64,000 nt of DNA from Saccharum officinarum (taxonomy: Eukaryota; Streptophyta; Magnoliopsida; Poales; Poaceae), in the NCBI GenBank assembly GCA_020631735.1, contig CM036209.1, positions 9,089,451 through 9,153,450 of the forward strand. The letters are read 5' to 3'. The position numbers and the translations under genes were made by a program. Below are positions 11,651 to 23,393 of this stretch, in pieces. Each line of letters begins with the position of its first letter. Position 1 is the stretch's first letter. Under the pieces are notes generated by a model. It did not search any database. It was not told the DNA's origin and saw only the letters and a program-made list of their open reading frames with translations.

Positions 11651-13027
11651 TAAGTTATCTACAAAGGACAAAGGGAAAATAGGCTGTCCTTTTCTACTTA
11701 GGCCCGTTTAATTGGAGAGAATAAAAATTTTAGATGTCACATCGAATATGTCGAAAGCATGTTTAGGAAAAGTTTTCGGATACTAATAAAAAAAACAAAT
11801 TATAGAACTCGTCAGGAAACAGAAAACTGCGAGACGAATCTAATAATACTAATTAATCTGTCATTAGCACATGTGGGTTACTGTAGCACTTAAGGCTTTT
11901 CATGAACTAATTAGGCTTAAAAGATTTGTCTCGCGATTTCCCCGAGAACTGTGTAATTAATTTTTTCGTCTATATTTAGTACTCCATGTATATGTCCAAA
12001 CATGTCCTTTTACCGTAGAAGGCAAAAATTTTTGAAAACTAAACAAGGCCTTAGATAGATCAATTAAGCAACAACTAGTATCATAATTACATTTTACTAA
12101 AAAAGAACAAAATTAGGACTGAAAAAAACCAAACTTATTATATAGAATTTAAACTATTTACGTAATCTGCGAAACAGGTGAGGAGGTGATTTAGACTGCT
12201 CATTTGGATGGCAATGCATTTTTTTAAAAAATAAGCAGGAGTGTGCTCATTTGGACGGCAATAATGATGGCCTATTGAATTATCGATGATGCCTCCTAAC
12301 TTTGCAATCAGGGTACCTGATTCTCAAAGGTCAGACCATTGGTACTTCTTGCTAGTTCACACAGCCTTCTTGTAAACACTGAATGAACTCTACAGTATTT
12401 AACAATGCAAAACAAGTAGACAGACCAAACAGTTGAGCTGAAACTGAACAGTTGCGGCCGCTTGATCGCTTTCTAGGCCATGATGTACTGTATTCATGCC
12501 TTGACAGGGACAGCAACTCTACCCAGTTACTGTATGATAAAACGACGCACGTGTGAACGCGCGGGACTGCAGGAATTAATGGGCGATATTATGGAATGGA
12601 AGGGAAGGGCCAAACAAAACAAATCTCACCGAACAAACATGCTACAATTTTCTACCCATTTTCTGAAACAATTGTGAACTTATAGCCAACCAACTATGCA
12701 AAACGCAGGTAAGTCATAATGCCAAGTGTAATAACGTCATTTTCTTTGCACACTTGTGGAAACAACTCGTTGCTTTCTTGTCAATATATATACACACTTT
12801 GATTTTGATCCGCAATGTGGCCCCCGAATTTGTTTCAGATTCTCATAGTGGCATAGCCAATGGGATTGTATATTTATATATAATGCACGTTGATCAGCTG
12901 CAAATGAGGTCGAAATTAAAAGAAGTGACAGCAGCGGCCAATAACAGAAACGCAGGCACCGCCGTACCCCATAAGAATGGCCTGCTCCAAAAACATCTTT
13001 GGAGTTGGATGTCATTTTTCCAGCACG
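11649..13027. repeat. Tandem duplication, unit 2, part B
   Basis: Second copy of 8641-10276. It starts immediately after the end of part C of unit 1, so the junction of a direct tandem duplication falls at about 11649-11651. It holds the MITE at 11701-12050, which unit 1 lacks. Confidence 0.85.
11701..12050. mobile_element. 350-bp Tourist-like MITE (PIF/Harbinger) with TTA target duplication
   Basis: Begins GGCCCGTTTAATTGG, ends AACTAAACAAGGCC, and is flanked by TTA (11698-11700 and 12051-12053). The other duplicate copy, near 8690, reads ACTTAGATCAAT without it, a clean empty site. Three-base TTA duplications are typical of PIF/Harbinger MITEs. Confidence 0.9.
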
Positions 13028-13326
13028 TTTAAGGTCTGCTTATCCGGCATGGATGCAGAGCTACTAACTGAGTGCTTCTGGCATTGTCGTCGTATATGCA
13101 TGATTACTCTGATAACGAGCATGATGAAGCACTTCACCATCTGTTAAGGTTGGGGGCATTGAGGGGTACGATAGTGAAATTCACGAAAGCTGTTGTTTTC
13201 ACATCATGATGTCTTAGCAACTGCAAACACAGTTCTGCGCGCTAGCACAACTATATGTATCCTACCTTTATTAATTTAATTTAATACGCAGTCTGCTGGT
13301 CAGTATTTATACACAGATTTGTCTTG
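13028..13326. other. Spacer, no gene seen
   Basis: Low-copy-looking sequence of about 300 bases between part B and the MITE that hosts the copia element. No domain or promoter recognised. Confidence 0.5.
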
Positions 13327-13398
13327 TTAGGCCCTGTTCATCCGGCTTATAATCCGTACTTTTCAGCCTGTTTTTTCAACTGAAACATTGTTTTTTTT

Positions 13399-13751
13399 TG
13401 TTGGAATTGATCTCGGCCAACTAGACCCTTGACCTGCGCCCTGATCGGGGGTGCCCAGCCCATAGACAGCTGGTGGGCCCCTGTCACACAACGCTATAAA
13501 GAGGAGGTATGAGCCAGTGGCACAAGTGATGAGGTTCGCCACCGCTCACAGTGACCCCACCTAACCCTAATCCGATCCAGAGGGTAGCGCTGAAGGCGAT
13601 GGAAAGCTCCACCGGCGCCTCTGCACTGCCTCCTCGTCACCAACACAGACGCCATAGCGGACTTGTCTTCCTCCTCCGCCAAGCCCCACGGTGATGATTA
13701 TGCAAGAAATGTACCCCTACAATCTACTGCTAGTGATCCTAAAGTCTAACA
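13399..13751 (+). repeat. 5' LTR of the copia element
   Basis: Begins TGTTGGAATTGATCTC and ends AAAGTCTAACA. TATAAA at 13495-13500 is the probable promoter. It lacks about 15 bases present near the start of the 3' LTR and has several substitutions. Confidence 0.92.
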
Positions 13752-13752
13752 A

Positions 13753-13764
13753 TGGTACCAGAGC
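13753..13764 (+). other. Primer binding site (initiator Met tRNA)
   Basis: TGGTACCAGAGC begins two bases after the LTR and matches the usual plant copia primer site TGGTATCAGAGC with one change. Confidence 0.85.
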
Positions 13765-14034
13765 TAAGGTTAATAGTCATATTAGTGATAGATCTGGATC
13801 TTTGGGTAGAAAATGAGAAGGAGGGGATTCGGTTTTGACACGGTCAAACCCTAACCCTAAGAATAGAAACCGTAACCCTAGCGATGAGGACGGCGAGGAG
13901 CTAAGGTTAACAGTCATATTAGTGGTAGATCTAGATCTTTTGGGTAGAAAATGAGAAGGAGGGGATTCGGTTTTGACACGGTCAAACCCTAACCCTAAGA
14001 ACAGAAACCGTAACTCTAGCGATGAGGACGGCGA
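13761..14034 (+). repeat. 137-bp tandem duplication in the copia leader
   Basis: GAGCTAAGGTTAAYAGTCATATTAG starts at 13761 and again at 13898, and the copies are nearly identical through GATGAGGACGGCGAGGA. Each includes a CCCTAACCCTAA stretch. The rest of 14035-14461 is GC-rich leader or gag remnant with no sound frame. Confidence 0.85.
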
Positions 14035-14461
14035 GGATAAAGGCCTACCTGCGGCTTACCTCGTCGCCGCCACCGCCGTACCCGCCACCGCGCGGGAAGA
14101 GTCACCGCGGCACCGGCTCGCCGGCGCGCGGGAAGGGGACCTCGAGCCGTCATCGTACGGGCTCGGGTCAAGGGCCTCAAACGCGGGCGAATAGGGCATC
14201 GACGCGCGGCCGCTCGACGGAGCTATGCTCTACCCACCGGGGGAGTGCGAGCTCCAGCGAGGGGGCCCACGACGGCGCCGTCTTCCTTCGAGCCACCATG
14301 GGTGGTCGCCGCCGCTGCTCGTCTTCAGGCGATGCTGCGCGCTGTGGTGAGGAGGGCGAAAGAGAAAGGTAAGAGAAGAAGAGGGAGCAGCCAGAACTTG
14401 CTCTGGCGGAGAGGACCCTCGCTGCTGCCGCCGGCCGCCGCCGCCACAGGCACTGCTACGG

Positions 14462-16664
14462 TGAAAGTCCCTAGTTTGGTTTTGGCTAATTGATGAAACC
14501 TAGGACTAACCTTTGTATCTAAGTGGATGATTTAAATAAAGGTGGTCATTGAATATGAGACATGACATTGACTCATGTGACTAAGATGGTGAAGACCAAG
14601 ATGAGGCTTGGCTCGATGGACCGGTTGTGAAGGTGAAGAGCAAGTTGAGGCTTCGAAGTGAAGGACCATGTGATGGTGAAGCTTGAGCAAGACTTGGCGT
14701 CGATGGACCGATGCAACGGTGAAGAGCAAGTGAAGTCAAGGTCAATGGATCGAGACGGTCATGTGATGATATGAAGTGGATCATATCATTTGGAGAAACA
14801 AAATGGGCTCAAGGCAAAGGTATAACCATAGGGCCATTTTATTTTGCACTCAAGACACCATAGAGGGTGTGAGGAGTGGTTTAGGATCGATAGCCGAACT
14901 ATTAAGAGGGGAAATCTTATCGGTTACTCGACGCACGGGTGCCACTAGGTGAATTCATGAAGTGCATTGCATGTAGGGCCTAGTGAGCTAACTAGAAAAC
15001 CTTTGAAAATGATTATGAAAATGCTAACACACGTGCATAAGGTGGTGATCACTTATTGGTGTTGGCACATTTGCGAAGGCCAGAGAGGGGTTTAGGGATT
15101 CAGGCGTTTTCGAGGAGATGAAATGCCTATTTTCCTTCACGCCAATGTCGAGATTTGGAGGCGATGTCACGTGGTGTTTCATGAGCGAAAACATGTGCTA
15201 AAGTGTTACACATACTTAGTCTAGCTCATAAGTGAAAGGGCGAAACAAGCGGAGCGAGAAAACGTTGCTTATTCGCCAACTTATGGGCGACAGACGCTGC
15301 TGCCCTGAGCGTCAGACGCTACTGTGCAGCGTCTGTCGCCATACCCTAACGCAGGGTTTTGGCCCTGGTGTGGGCAAGCCGTCAGACGCGGTGGTGGCCT
15401 AGTGACAGACGCTGGGCTGGACACTGTTGCTGCGTCTGCTGCATGGGCGCGTCGTGGTTCTACGCGATAGACGCGTCCATCGGCTAGGCACCGGACGTGT
15501 CTGACGCTCCGGTGCGTTTACATGGCTTCTGGACCGCGTCTGACGGTGGCATGGCGGCGTCTATCGCGTGGGCACGAAAACGCTGATTTCAAACGGTCGA
15601 ACACGTGGCGACCGTAGGAGCAACAGACGCTACTGTGCAGCGTCTGTCGGTCGGCAACAGACGCTACTGTGCAGCGTCTGTCACACCCGTTTCTGTTGTG
15701 TGGAGAAGCTAACGGCTAGTTTCGAGGATGGGGGCTATAAATACTTGTTGGCTCGCCCGTGGGGAGTACTCTTGACATTTCTAACACTCTTGTGCATCCT
15801 TTAAGCTAAATCTTCTCCCTCCCACTCATCTCTCTTGCTTGATTGCAAATCAAAATTGAGATTGAGTAATCCCAAAGCGCATTGCATAGCTTAAGGGCAT
15901 CTAGTGGCACTTGTGGGTGGTTTAGCCGGTGGATTTCTTGTTACTCTTGGAGAGTACCGCTCCTAGCCGGCTTGAAGATTGTTGGAGGCGTTGGCAAGAG
16001 AAGGAGATTGTTCTTGGCCACTTATGTTTGATTGTAAGATGTTCTTATGCTTTCCTCGGCAGAGTGCCAAAAGCAACTCGAATATATTGCGCGTGTCATT
16101 GAGTTACCTCACTTAAGAGTGGTGTCTTGTGGTGCCTTGCGGAGCGTGGCTTGAGGGGCAAGTGACTTGAGGGTCACACCGAGAAACCATCTAAGTGTTG
16201 GTCGACACAACCAGTGACATAGCTCGTCGGTGCACAAGTGAACACCGGGTGAACAAAAATATTATGTTTCTTGTCTCCCGGTGATTGATCTTCATATTGT
16301 GTTGTTATCAATATTGATTGATTGTATATTATCTTGGTGATTGGCAATATCTTCACTCCACCGTCGGTATAAGAATCACAATCCTCTCTCCTGCATTTAT
16401 ATTTACTAGATTATCTTGTGTAGCTCTAGTGGTAGCTTTGCTAGTAGTGTTGTTGGCTCGCTCACTAGTGTCAAATTAGTGATATAGCCCTTGTGTGAAC
16501 TAGATATCATAATCTACTAGACTTGTGGATAAGAGGCTTGCACCACAACCGTAGGCTAATCAAAACTCGCTTTACACCGTTTGTTATTATAACAAGTTTG
16601 CTTAGTGGTTCGTGTAGGATTTTTATAGGATATTCACCCCCCTCTAACTATCTAGGACCTTACA
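14462..16664 (+). mobile_element. Solo LTR (2203 bp) nested in the copia element
   Basis: Begins TGAAAGTCCCTAG and ends CTAGGACCTTACA, flanked by TACGG and TGCGG (one mismatch), a 5-bp target duplication. TATAAATA lies at 15736-15743. The ends match those of the minus-strand element at 50963-54162: TGAAAG next to a TTTGGTTTTGG stretch, and CACCCCCCTCT with GGACCTTACA. No internal region or second LTR is present, hence a solo LTR. The retroelement superfamily is not shown; gypsy is likely because of the LTR length. Confidence 0.8.
15313..15680. repeat. Palindromic CAGACGC repeats upstream of the solo-LTR TATA box
   Basis: The 23-bp palindrome CAGACGCT-ACTGTGC-AGCGTCTG occurs three times unchanged (15313, 15624, 15658), among many further single CAGACGC or GCGTCTG half sites. 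The cluster ends about 55 bases before the TATA box. Confidence 0.85.
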
Positions 16665-19400
16665 TGCGGCTGTGCTGCGCAAGAAAAACGGCAAAGGGAG
16701 AGAAGGCAATGAAAATGAGCTAGGGTTTGATGGGGAACGGCCGCTTGCCGGTTTTTGTTCGGCCGAAAGGGGTAGACAGCCTTCCGATGCCGATCAACGG
16801 CTGTGGATGCTCCGGCCTCTCTGCTGGACCTGCGGGAGGAGGTTTCCCCGGCCCAGGCCCAAGTTGCGGCCTGGGCAGGGGGGAGGGGTGCTGCACAAGG
16901 TAGGCCGCTGGGCCGCGTCGGCCTACTGGGCGCGGGGCAGATTGAGGACGCGCATGAACTTGGGCCGCGGGCCTCTGTGCCAAAGAGCTGGGCCGTGGCA
17001 ACTGTGGGCCAGTTTGACCGGATGGCTCCACGAACTGGGCCACAGTAGAACAGTGCGCAGCACGCGAATGCTGCTGGGCTGCACGCTCCTACATGCTGCT
17101 AGGCAGAGCGCGCTGCAGCTGCTATTAGCTAGCCGCGGTAACGGGCCTTCAGGCCAAATAGACAAAAGAAAAAGGAATACGTTTATTATTTATCCAGAAG
17201 CAGTTACAATGCATTTCATCTTTATTCAATTTGATCCAACGGTATATTTTGTTTAGAGAGTAGACAAGAACACAATGATGCTTCTGAGTAAGTAATATTT
17301 TAAGAGTATTTTCATGTTTCCGCTGTAAAGTTAAAGATTATTGTCTTTTCATTAAATTCGAACCAACGGGAGAATTTAATTCGAAGAGCAGTTATAGGTA
17401 TTCAGTAAATGATGAAAAGTTTACCCTCCAGTTAAAATTAGAACCAATAGAAAAATTTTAATTGGAGGAATAGTCGGTTTATAGTTAAGATAAATTATCA
17501 TTTTGTTATTTTCTGACCAATGTTGATGATAACAATATTATAAGTTTATTTATGAGTTTAAGTTTAAAGTTAATTATGGTATTGTTATTTTCTGACCAAC
17601 GTTGATGATAATAATATTATAATTCTATGAGTTTTATGTTTAATGTTTAAATCTCTGATAAATTTTGTATCAAAGTGACCAATTTTCAGAGAATGGATAA
17701 GAAACAAGAGATGCTCCAGAGCGAGTAGAATGTAATGTATTTTCATGTTTCCGCTGCAATGATGATCTTCTAATTAAATTTGAACCAATGAGAGATTTTA
17801 ATTTTGAAGAGGGTTATAAGATAATTGAGTTTCCATATGTTAATTTTTATTTCTGTCCAACGGTGACGTGGAATTAATGTATAAGAATGATGTTTAACGG
17901 TGATATAAAATAAAAGTTAAAGTTTTAAAAGTTTAATGTACATGTCTTTAACCAGACCACATAGGGTTATTTTCATGCTTATTATTGTTGATTATTGATT
18001 AATGTTTTTCAGACAAAAAAACTTCATGCTTTCATTCTTGAAGGCAGAAAAGAAAATGAGCTGGGTACTTATGACTCAGAAGATGATAAAGAAAGAAGGC
18101 CATTGCATGAGGGACTGTGTTCTTTTTAAAGAATGGCTTCAAAAGAAAAGAATTCTGGGACATTGATCCAAGAAAAGAGATAGATCATTGAGAGTCTCAT
18201 TTAAGAAATGTCTTCTATGTACTCTCTATGAAGATGAATTTATTTCAGTTTCACTGATGACAGTTGTAAAAGTCATATACATGTTTAATTTGACCAACGT
18301 TGGATTAAACATATGTGTTAAAAGAATATTCGGATTTATTTTTGAATTTGATGATTGAATATATTGAGAGCCAATTATGGCATTTATTTCGCATGGCGGA
18401 AAAGTTTTGTGATAGTACCCGCTTGGCGGGAGAAGTTTGAGAAAATACCCGCATGGCAGGGTAAAGTTGGCATAGTACTTATGTTAATCAATCCTGTATG
18501 ACGGGAGAAAGATGTGATGACTCATGTGCTTTTAGTGTATCACGCACAGGGAGAGAAGTTTAGGGTAGCTCTTATGACTTGCAGAAGTACTAATGATGAA
18601 AGACTCTGTTGAGTTCTTGAAGTGAAACAAGGAAAAAGTACTCCCATACGAATTAAGAAATAATTTCATTTTACATGATGTAATCATGTGGATGAAGTAA
18701 GTAATCAAAGTTTCCTCATTCACAAGAGTTCTGAATATTTTTCAAAATTATGATAGAAAAGTTTATACCACATTTCGAGGGGTAGAAATGTGAGATCAAT
18801 TGAGAAAGACAATTAAGAAAAATACTTCCCCATACTTCAGATAATGCGATGCATACTATGCATTAAAGGCAAAAGTGATCTATAAAAGTTGAATGTGATC
18901 GTCAGGGGAGTAAGACGGTCATAATAACGATACCCCTAAAGTAAAGAAATAACTAAATTCCTAGATCTTTTACAGTTTCGATAGGAAGATAGTAAAGTCG
19001 ACCAGTATTCATACTGGACGAATTCAGAGTTATTAAGGCGGTGCTAAACGCGCCATATGGGTTTTAACAGATTAAACCAAAAATGAGAAAGTTTGAAGAT
19101 GTGATAATCTGGGGGAGCATGGTACAAAGAGACATAACTCCGCAAGGAGGATGAATAATGTAAACGAGGATCTTGTTACACATAACCTTATAGAATCACT
19201 TGTCTTTTAGCAATAAAGGTCAAAAGGTCCGAGAAATGTTAGTAGATGAGGCCCTAGAAAGTCTCAGAGAATAAGAGAATTAGATTTTTCTGATGACTAT
19301 AAAGTCTATATTAGTGAAATTCAAATGGAGGGTAATTCCACCTAAATTTAAGAAGTCATGAGAGACATTCACTCGTCTAAATGGCAAGAAGCAAAGGAAG
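16665..19400 (+). other. Degenerate copia interior (gag/integrase region)
   Basis: GC-rich to about 17150, then AT-rich with recurring CCAACG and ACCAATG motifs, for example TATTTTCTGACCAAYGTTGATGATAA at about 17509 and 17587. Around 18390-18490 a CCCGC-TGGCGGG motif recurs. No protein domain can be read with confidence; by position this held gag, protease and integrase. Confidence 0.5.
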
Positions 19401-20890
19401 ATGAAATGAAATTAAAAATGACCAACGATGTTAGGGACTTAAAAGAAATTCCTAATAGAGCCAAAACAATAGGCTGTAATGGGTCTACAAAACAAATGTG
19501 ACTCCCAAGAGAATAGAAAGATATCAATAAGCACCAATAATATTTTGGAACCTAGAATAAATTTCTAAGGAGCCAAAACTGTAGGTTGGAATGGGTCTAT
19601 AAAACAAATGTGATTCCAAAGGGAATATGTAAAGATGTAAAGTGCGGCTTGAAACGAAAGATTTTGTGCGAAGAGAATGAATAGATTACAACGAGTGCTA
19701 GTGGCACACCATGATATGAGTTACATTAGATGAAAATAAAGATGACACTCCCTAATGGGATTTGTATACAAATGATTACATGGCACAACCCAGAGCTTTT
19801 GTTGTGGAAAGAAAAGAACGTAAGGGATGCGACCTGTAGAAATCTCTTATGAACTAGAGCAAGTCTCTAGACAGTGGTAATTAAAGTTGAAGAGTCAATT
19901 AGATAATTGGATTAAAGAGAATGAGAGGACAATTGCGTTTGTATAAAGTTATAGAATGGGAAATTCATTTCCTAATCATATATATGTGGATGATATTTTA
20001 CTTGCTAGTAATGATGTCAATCTACTGCACGAGAAGAAGTTCTTGTCCTCAAGGTTCAATAAGAATATTCTCGGTGAAATGTCCCTCGTTATAGAATTGA
20101 AACTCACCGAGATAGAAGAAAGGAATATTAGAACTATCGCATGGGCATACTTAGAAAAGATTCTAAAGAAATAAAGTATACATGCGAGAAAACCTACGCC
20201 TGTTCATATAGTAAAGGGTAATAGTTTTGGGAACTTTAGTGTTCCAAGAATCAATATGAAATAGATCAAATGAATATGGTACCATATGCTTCGGTTGTTG
20301 GGAGCTTAATGAATGCACAAGTATGATATTACCTTGATGTAGTTCATGTATCCGGGTTATTTTGGCAGAAGTCCGGTCCAGATATAGATCGCTGGAATGG
20401 AGTTAAGAATGTCGGCCTCATGCTAAGAAAGAAAGAACAAGTACTTTCAAATAGTTGTGGGTACAAATATTAAATTTTGACGAGATATTTAGTGAAACCC
20501 ACATAGTAGCTAACACTCGCAGTTGAAGTTTTATTGTGGAAAAGCTCCAAAAAACATTTTTAGTATCATTAGGGATGTAAAGTTATAGTATAGCCTGTTA
20601 TGAGGCTACGGGACAGACAAAATGGTTAAGGAACTTGTACCCGGAATTGATAATTGTTGTCAACAGTAATAATCATTTAAGTAGTTTGCTCCTATGACAA
20701 CGGGTCAAGTGTGCTGTCAAACCCATTCGTTAAAGTTATACGTTGTAAAGGAGAAAATCCGGAATCATATGAAAAGTATTGAACATATAAGTAATCAGTA
20801 AGTGCTTGCGGATCCGCTTACTAAAGGCTTACCACCCAGTGTATTTAGAGAACACACAGTCGACATGAGTTTATGGTATAGCCTATGATT
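19400..20890 (+). pseudogene. pol: Copia reverse transcriptase and RNase H remnant
   Basis: Fragments read in order. The RT start (TNDVRDLKEIPN, then AKTIGC) lies near 19423-19475. The RT catalytic box IYVDDILLASND is inside an open stretch at 19956-20174. SVVGSLMNAQV lies near 20292, an RNase H piece (ATGQTKWLRNLYP) near 20607, and the C-terminal DPLTKGLPPSVFREHTVDM near 20812-20866. Stops and shifts lie between the fragments. The RT start segment is tandemly duplicated (19458 and 19570, period 112). Only the YVDD region stays open for more than 60 codons. Confidence 0.85.
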
Positions 20891-21062
20891 TCCGGATAAT
20901 AAAGGGTCCAAAGTTAATGAATCTTTTTTTAGAACAGAGATGTGTATTGTAGTTGTTAAATCTATCGGCGATTGACCGTGACGATGAAGCATGCTCTGTA
21001 CACTAATCTATGATGGAATAGGAAAAGAAGTAAAAGGTATAAAGTTAAAAGTATAAGATGAG

Positions 21063-21076
21063 ATCAAGGGGGAGAA
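21063..21076 (+). other. Polypurine tract of the copia element
   Basis: ATCAAGGGGGAGAA immediately precedes the TG of the 3' LTR. Confidence 0.85.
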
Positions 21077-21444
21077 TGTTGGAATTGATCTCCAGCAGTT
21101 GACCCAACGGCCAACTGGACCCTTGACCTGTGCCCTGATCGGGGGTGCCCAGCCCATAGACGGCTGGTGGACCCCTGTCGTGCAGCGCTATAAAGAGGAG
21201 GTAGTGGCCAGTGGCACAAGTGACGAGGTTCACCGCCGCTCACAGTGACCCTACCTAACCCTAATCCGATCCAGAGGATAGCGCTGAAGGCGATGGGAAG
21301 CTCCATCGGGCCTCTACGCTGCATCCTCGTCACCAACACAGACGCCATGGCGGACTTGTCTTCCTCCTCCGCCAAGCCCCAAGGTGATGATTATGCAAGA
21401 AATGTACCCCTACGATCTACTGCTAGTGATCGTAAAGTCTAACA
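21077..21444 (+). repeat. 3' LTR of the copia element
   Basis: Aligns with 13399-13751 apart from about 15 extra bases near its start and scattered substitutions. TATAAA at 21189-21194. Ends AAAGTCTAACA followed by the TTTTT target duplication. Confidence 0.92.
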
Positions 21445-21762
21445 TTTTTCTCTCATAATAAATCAGTCAACGATATTTTTCGGTCGGCTTATCAACTTCG
21501 ACCTACGGTATACACATATCTCGCTCTGCACGCAACGTGCATGTGTACTGATCCGACCGAACGCCATCTAGCTAGTCGCACGTGCGTACGCGCTCGTCGT
21601 CGGCACTGGCGTCAGCCGCAGGTGCCCAGCTAGCCATTACTTCGCACTTGTACGGGCACACAAGAAAAGGTCTTTCAACTGATTGATAGCAAACACGTAC
21701 AGATGTAGCCATTGCTTCGCACGTGTACGTACGAACCACCGGAAGCGTGCTGCATATGTATG

Positions 21763-22740
21763 TAGTCCATGCGGCGCCGCCGCAGGCGGAGCACACTATG
21801 GCCGGATCGGAGTCGGAGGAGCACGGTGACGAGCACCCAGCTGCAGGGGCGGAGCCAGGATTAAGATATAGGTGGCTGGACGCATACTAAATGTCAACAA
21901 AAATTATATAGTACTTACAGGAGATCTTGATGTCGGCTGAAAAAATTACGAAATTTGATGTTAGCTTAAAAATCTATAATAAATTACATTTAATCTCTTT
22001 ATCTTAAAAAATGCTACTCTCTCCGTCATATTTTGACTTTAAAATTTGTACTGAAATAATGCATTCGACATGGTGTATGCTTAGATTTGGCATAATTGGG
22101 GATCTTTATTGAGTTCAATCTATGAGTTTGCGCCATTTAAAGATTCCCTTAAGTTGCCTTAATTTTTTTTGGAATATACTATATTATAGGACGAAGGAAG
22201 TAAATATCTAAATTTTGAAGATAAGAATTGAAGGGACATTCTTCATAGATCAATAATTATGTCATATATGTATTTTATTTAGCCACTTAACATAAGATAA
22301 TCAAGAGATATATTTGAGAAAATCAATCTAAAATTAGTTAGTACATCTTATTTATTTATAATCTCTAGTGATTAGTGAGACATAACTAAAAAATATTAAT
22401 AAAAACTATGCAAGGGCCAGGCCCCTGCCCGCCCCCCCTGTCTCCGCCCCTGCCCAGCTGCCTCCTCCACCATTTGTCTGTGTCTTGGTGATAAGACCAG
22501 CTCTTGCCCTGTTAAAAAGTACGGCACAAGTGAACAGGCCCCCGCCTGCCCGCCCGCCCACCCGGGCGTTCACGTACGGCCGCCGGCGAATATGAAACTC
22601 GATATAGCTCGTAGAATCGGCGCATTCTTAGCGCTCAACGCCCACTACGACGACAACGGACGGATTTGACGGCGGCGGCGGCGGCGACGACGAGGAGACC
22701 GGCTGCGTGCGTGCGCTGGTGGGCAGATACTGCGTCGGTC
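21763..22740. repeat. Tandem duplication, unit 2, part C
   Basis: Begins AGTCCATGCGGCGCCGCCGCAG and ends ATACTGCGTCGGTC, like 11316-11650. It is expanded by the hAT element at 21844-22452 and a short insert near 22505-22545 (TTGCCCTGTT...GAACAGGCCC). Beyond 22740 the sequence no longer matches unit 1, so this is the right edge of the duplication. Confidence 0.8.
21844..22452. mobile_element. Non-autonomous hAT element, 609 bp
   Basis: Ends CAGGGGCGGAGCCAGG and TCTCCGCCCCTG form terminal inverted repeats. The 8-bp target CCCAGCTG is duplicated exactly on both sides (21836-21843, 22453-22460), and the related copy at 11316-11650 shows the unoccupied site. CAGGG-type ends with 8-bp duplications are typical of hAT. 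The AT-rich interior has no transposase frame. Confidence 0.93.
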
Positions 22741-23243
22741 TTTTGCCACCTGCTGATGTTCCATGCATCTAGATTTCTGATGAGGATGACCTTTCCGTCC
22801 GTGCAGCTCCTATCCACCGCACAAGGAACCCAGACGTACCTAACCTAGCTAACTGATGCGCTCGTGCTTGCTCGATTCCTGCAAGGATAGGATAGGAAAT
22901 GATGCATGCGCTCGCGTCTCCGTCTTGGTAGACCGATAAATCGTCTTCGCTTCAGTGTTAATTTATGTACTTGTTGACCAATGCAACTTGCGTGACTGCT
23001 GCCGCTGCTGGGTGCTGGATATCCTTGTTGTACGTAGTATGTAGGATCGGAGTAGAAAAGCTGCCATTGCCAACTTGAGTCAAGCAGAGATAATGGACAA
23101 CTCGATCACCGCCGATGCTCTAGACGTACCGATGCATCACTATGATCGTCTGGCTGATTTAAAGTACGACAAGTATTTTGTGTTTTCAGTAAAATCGCCT
23201 AATTTTTATGATCTTAATTAATATAGATTCTTATCGGAGGAAT
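22741..23243. other. Low-copy spacer, no gene seen
   Basis: About 500 bases of mixed composition with no coding or repeat signal recognised. Confidence 0.5.
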
Positions 23244-23245
23244 TA

Positions 23246-23391
23246 CCCACTCTGTTCCAAATTGTAAGTTATTTTGATTTTTTTGGTACATCAATTTTGC
23301 TTGTATCTAGATATAACATATGTCTAGATATGTAGTAAAATCTATGTTCCACAAAGTCAAAACGACTTATAATTTGGAACAGAGGGAGCAG
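23246..23391. mobile_element. Stowaway MITE (Tc1/mariner), 146 bp
   Basis: Inverted ends CCCACTCTGTTCCAAATTGTAAG and CTTATAATTTGGAACAGAGGGAG are flanked by TA on both sides (23244-23245 and 23392-23393). Confidence 0.9.
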
Positions 23392-23393
23392 TA

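Larger units (their letters stand above)
13399..21444 (+). mobile_element. Ty1/copia LTR retrotransposon, complete ends, degenerate, 8.0 kb
   Basis: Two LTRs (353 and 368 bp) with TG...CA ends are flanked by TTTTT on both sides (13394-13398, 21445-21449). The 5' LTR is followed by a primer binding site matching initiator Met tRNA; the 3' LTR is preceded by a purine tract (about 21063-21076). RT with YVDD and an RNase H tail place it in Ty1/copia. The interior carries a solo LTR (14462-16664) and tandem duplications. No long frame survives. Confidence 0.92.
13330..21503. mobile_element. MITE split by the copia insertion (13330-13398 and 21445-21503)
   Basis: The left half begins GGCCCTGTTCATCCGGCTTATAA after TTA and runs to a T tract. 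The right half resumes after the copia element with TCTCATAATAAATCAGTCAACG and ends near GGCTTATCAACTTCGACC. Joined, the halves match the family of the MITE at 8828-8946 in order and spacing. Confidence 0.75.

Noticed and set aside
11251..11671. Overlapping frames in the GC-rich duplicated block
   Set aside because: Low-complexity Arg/Ser/Pro strings from GGC, GAC and TA repeats; not kept open in the second copy at 21763-22740.
16672..17256. 194-codon plus-strand ORF inside the copia element
   Set aside because: No copia gag or other domain, and overlapping GC-driven frames exist on both strands; treated as decayed element sequence.
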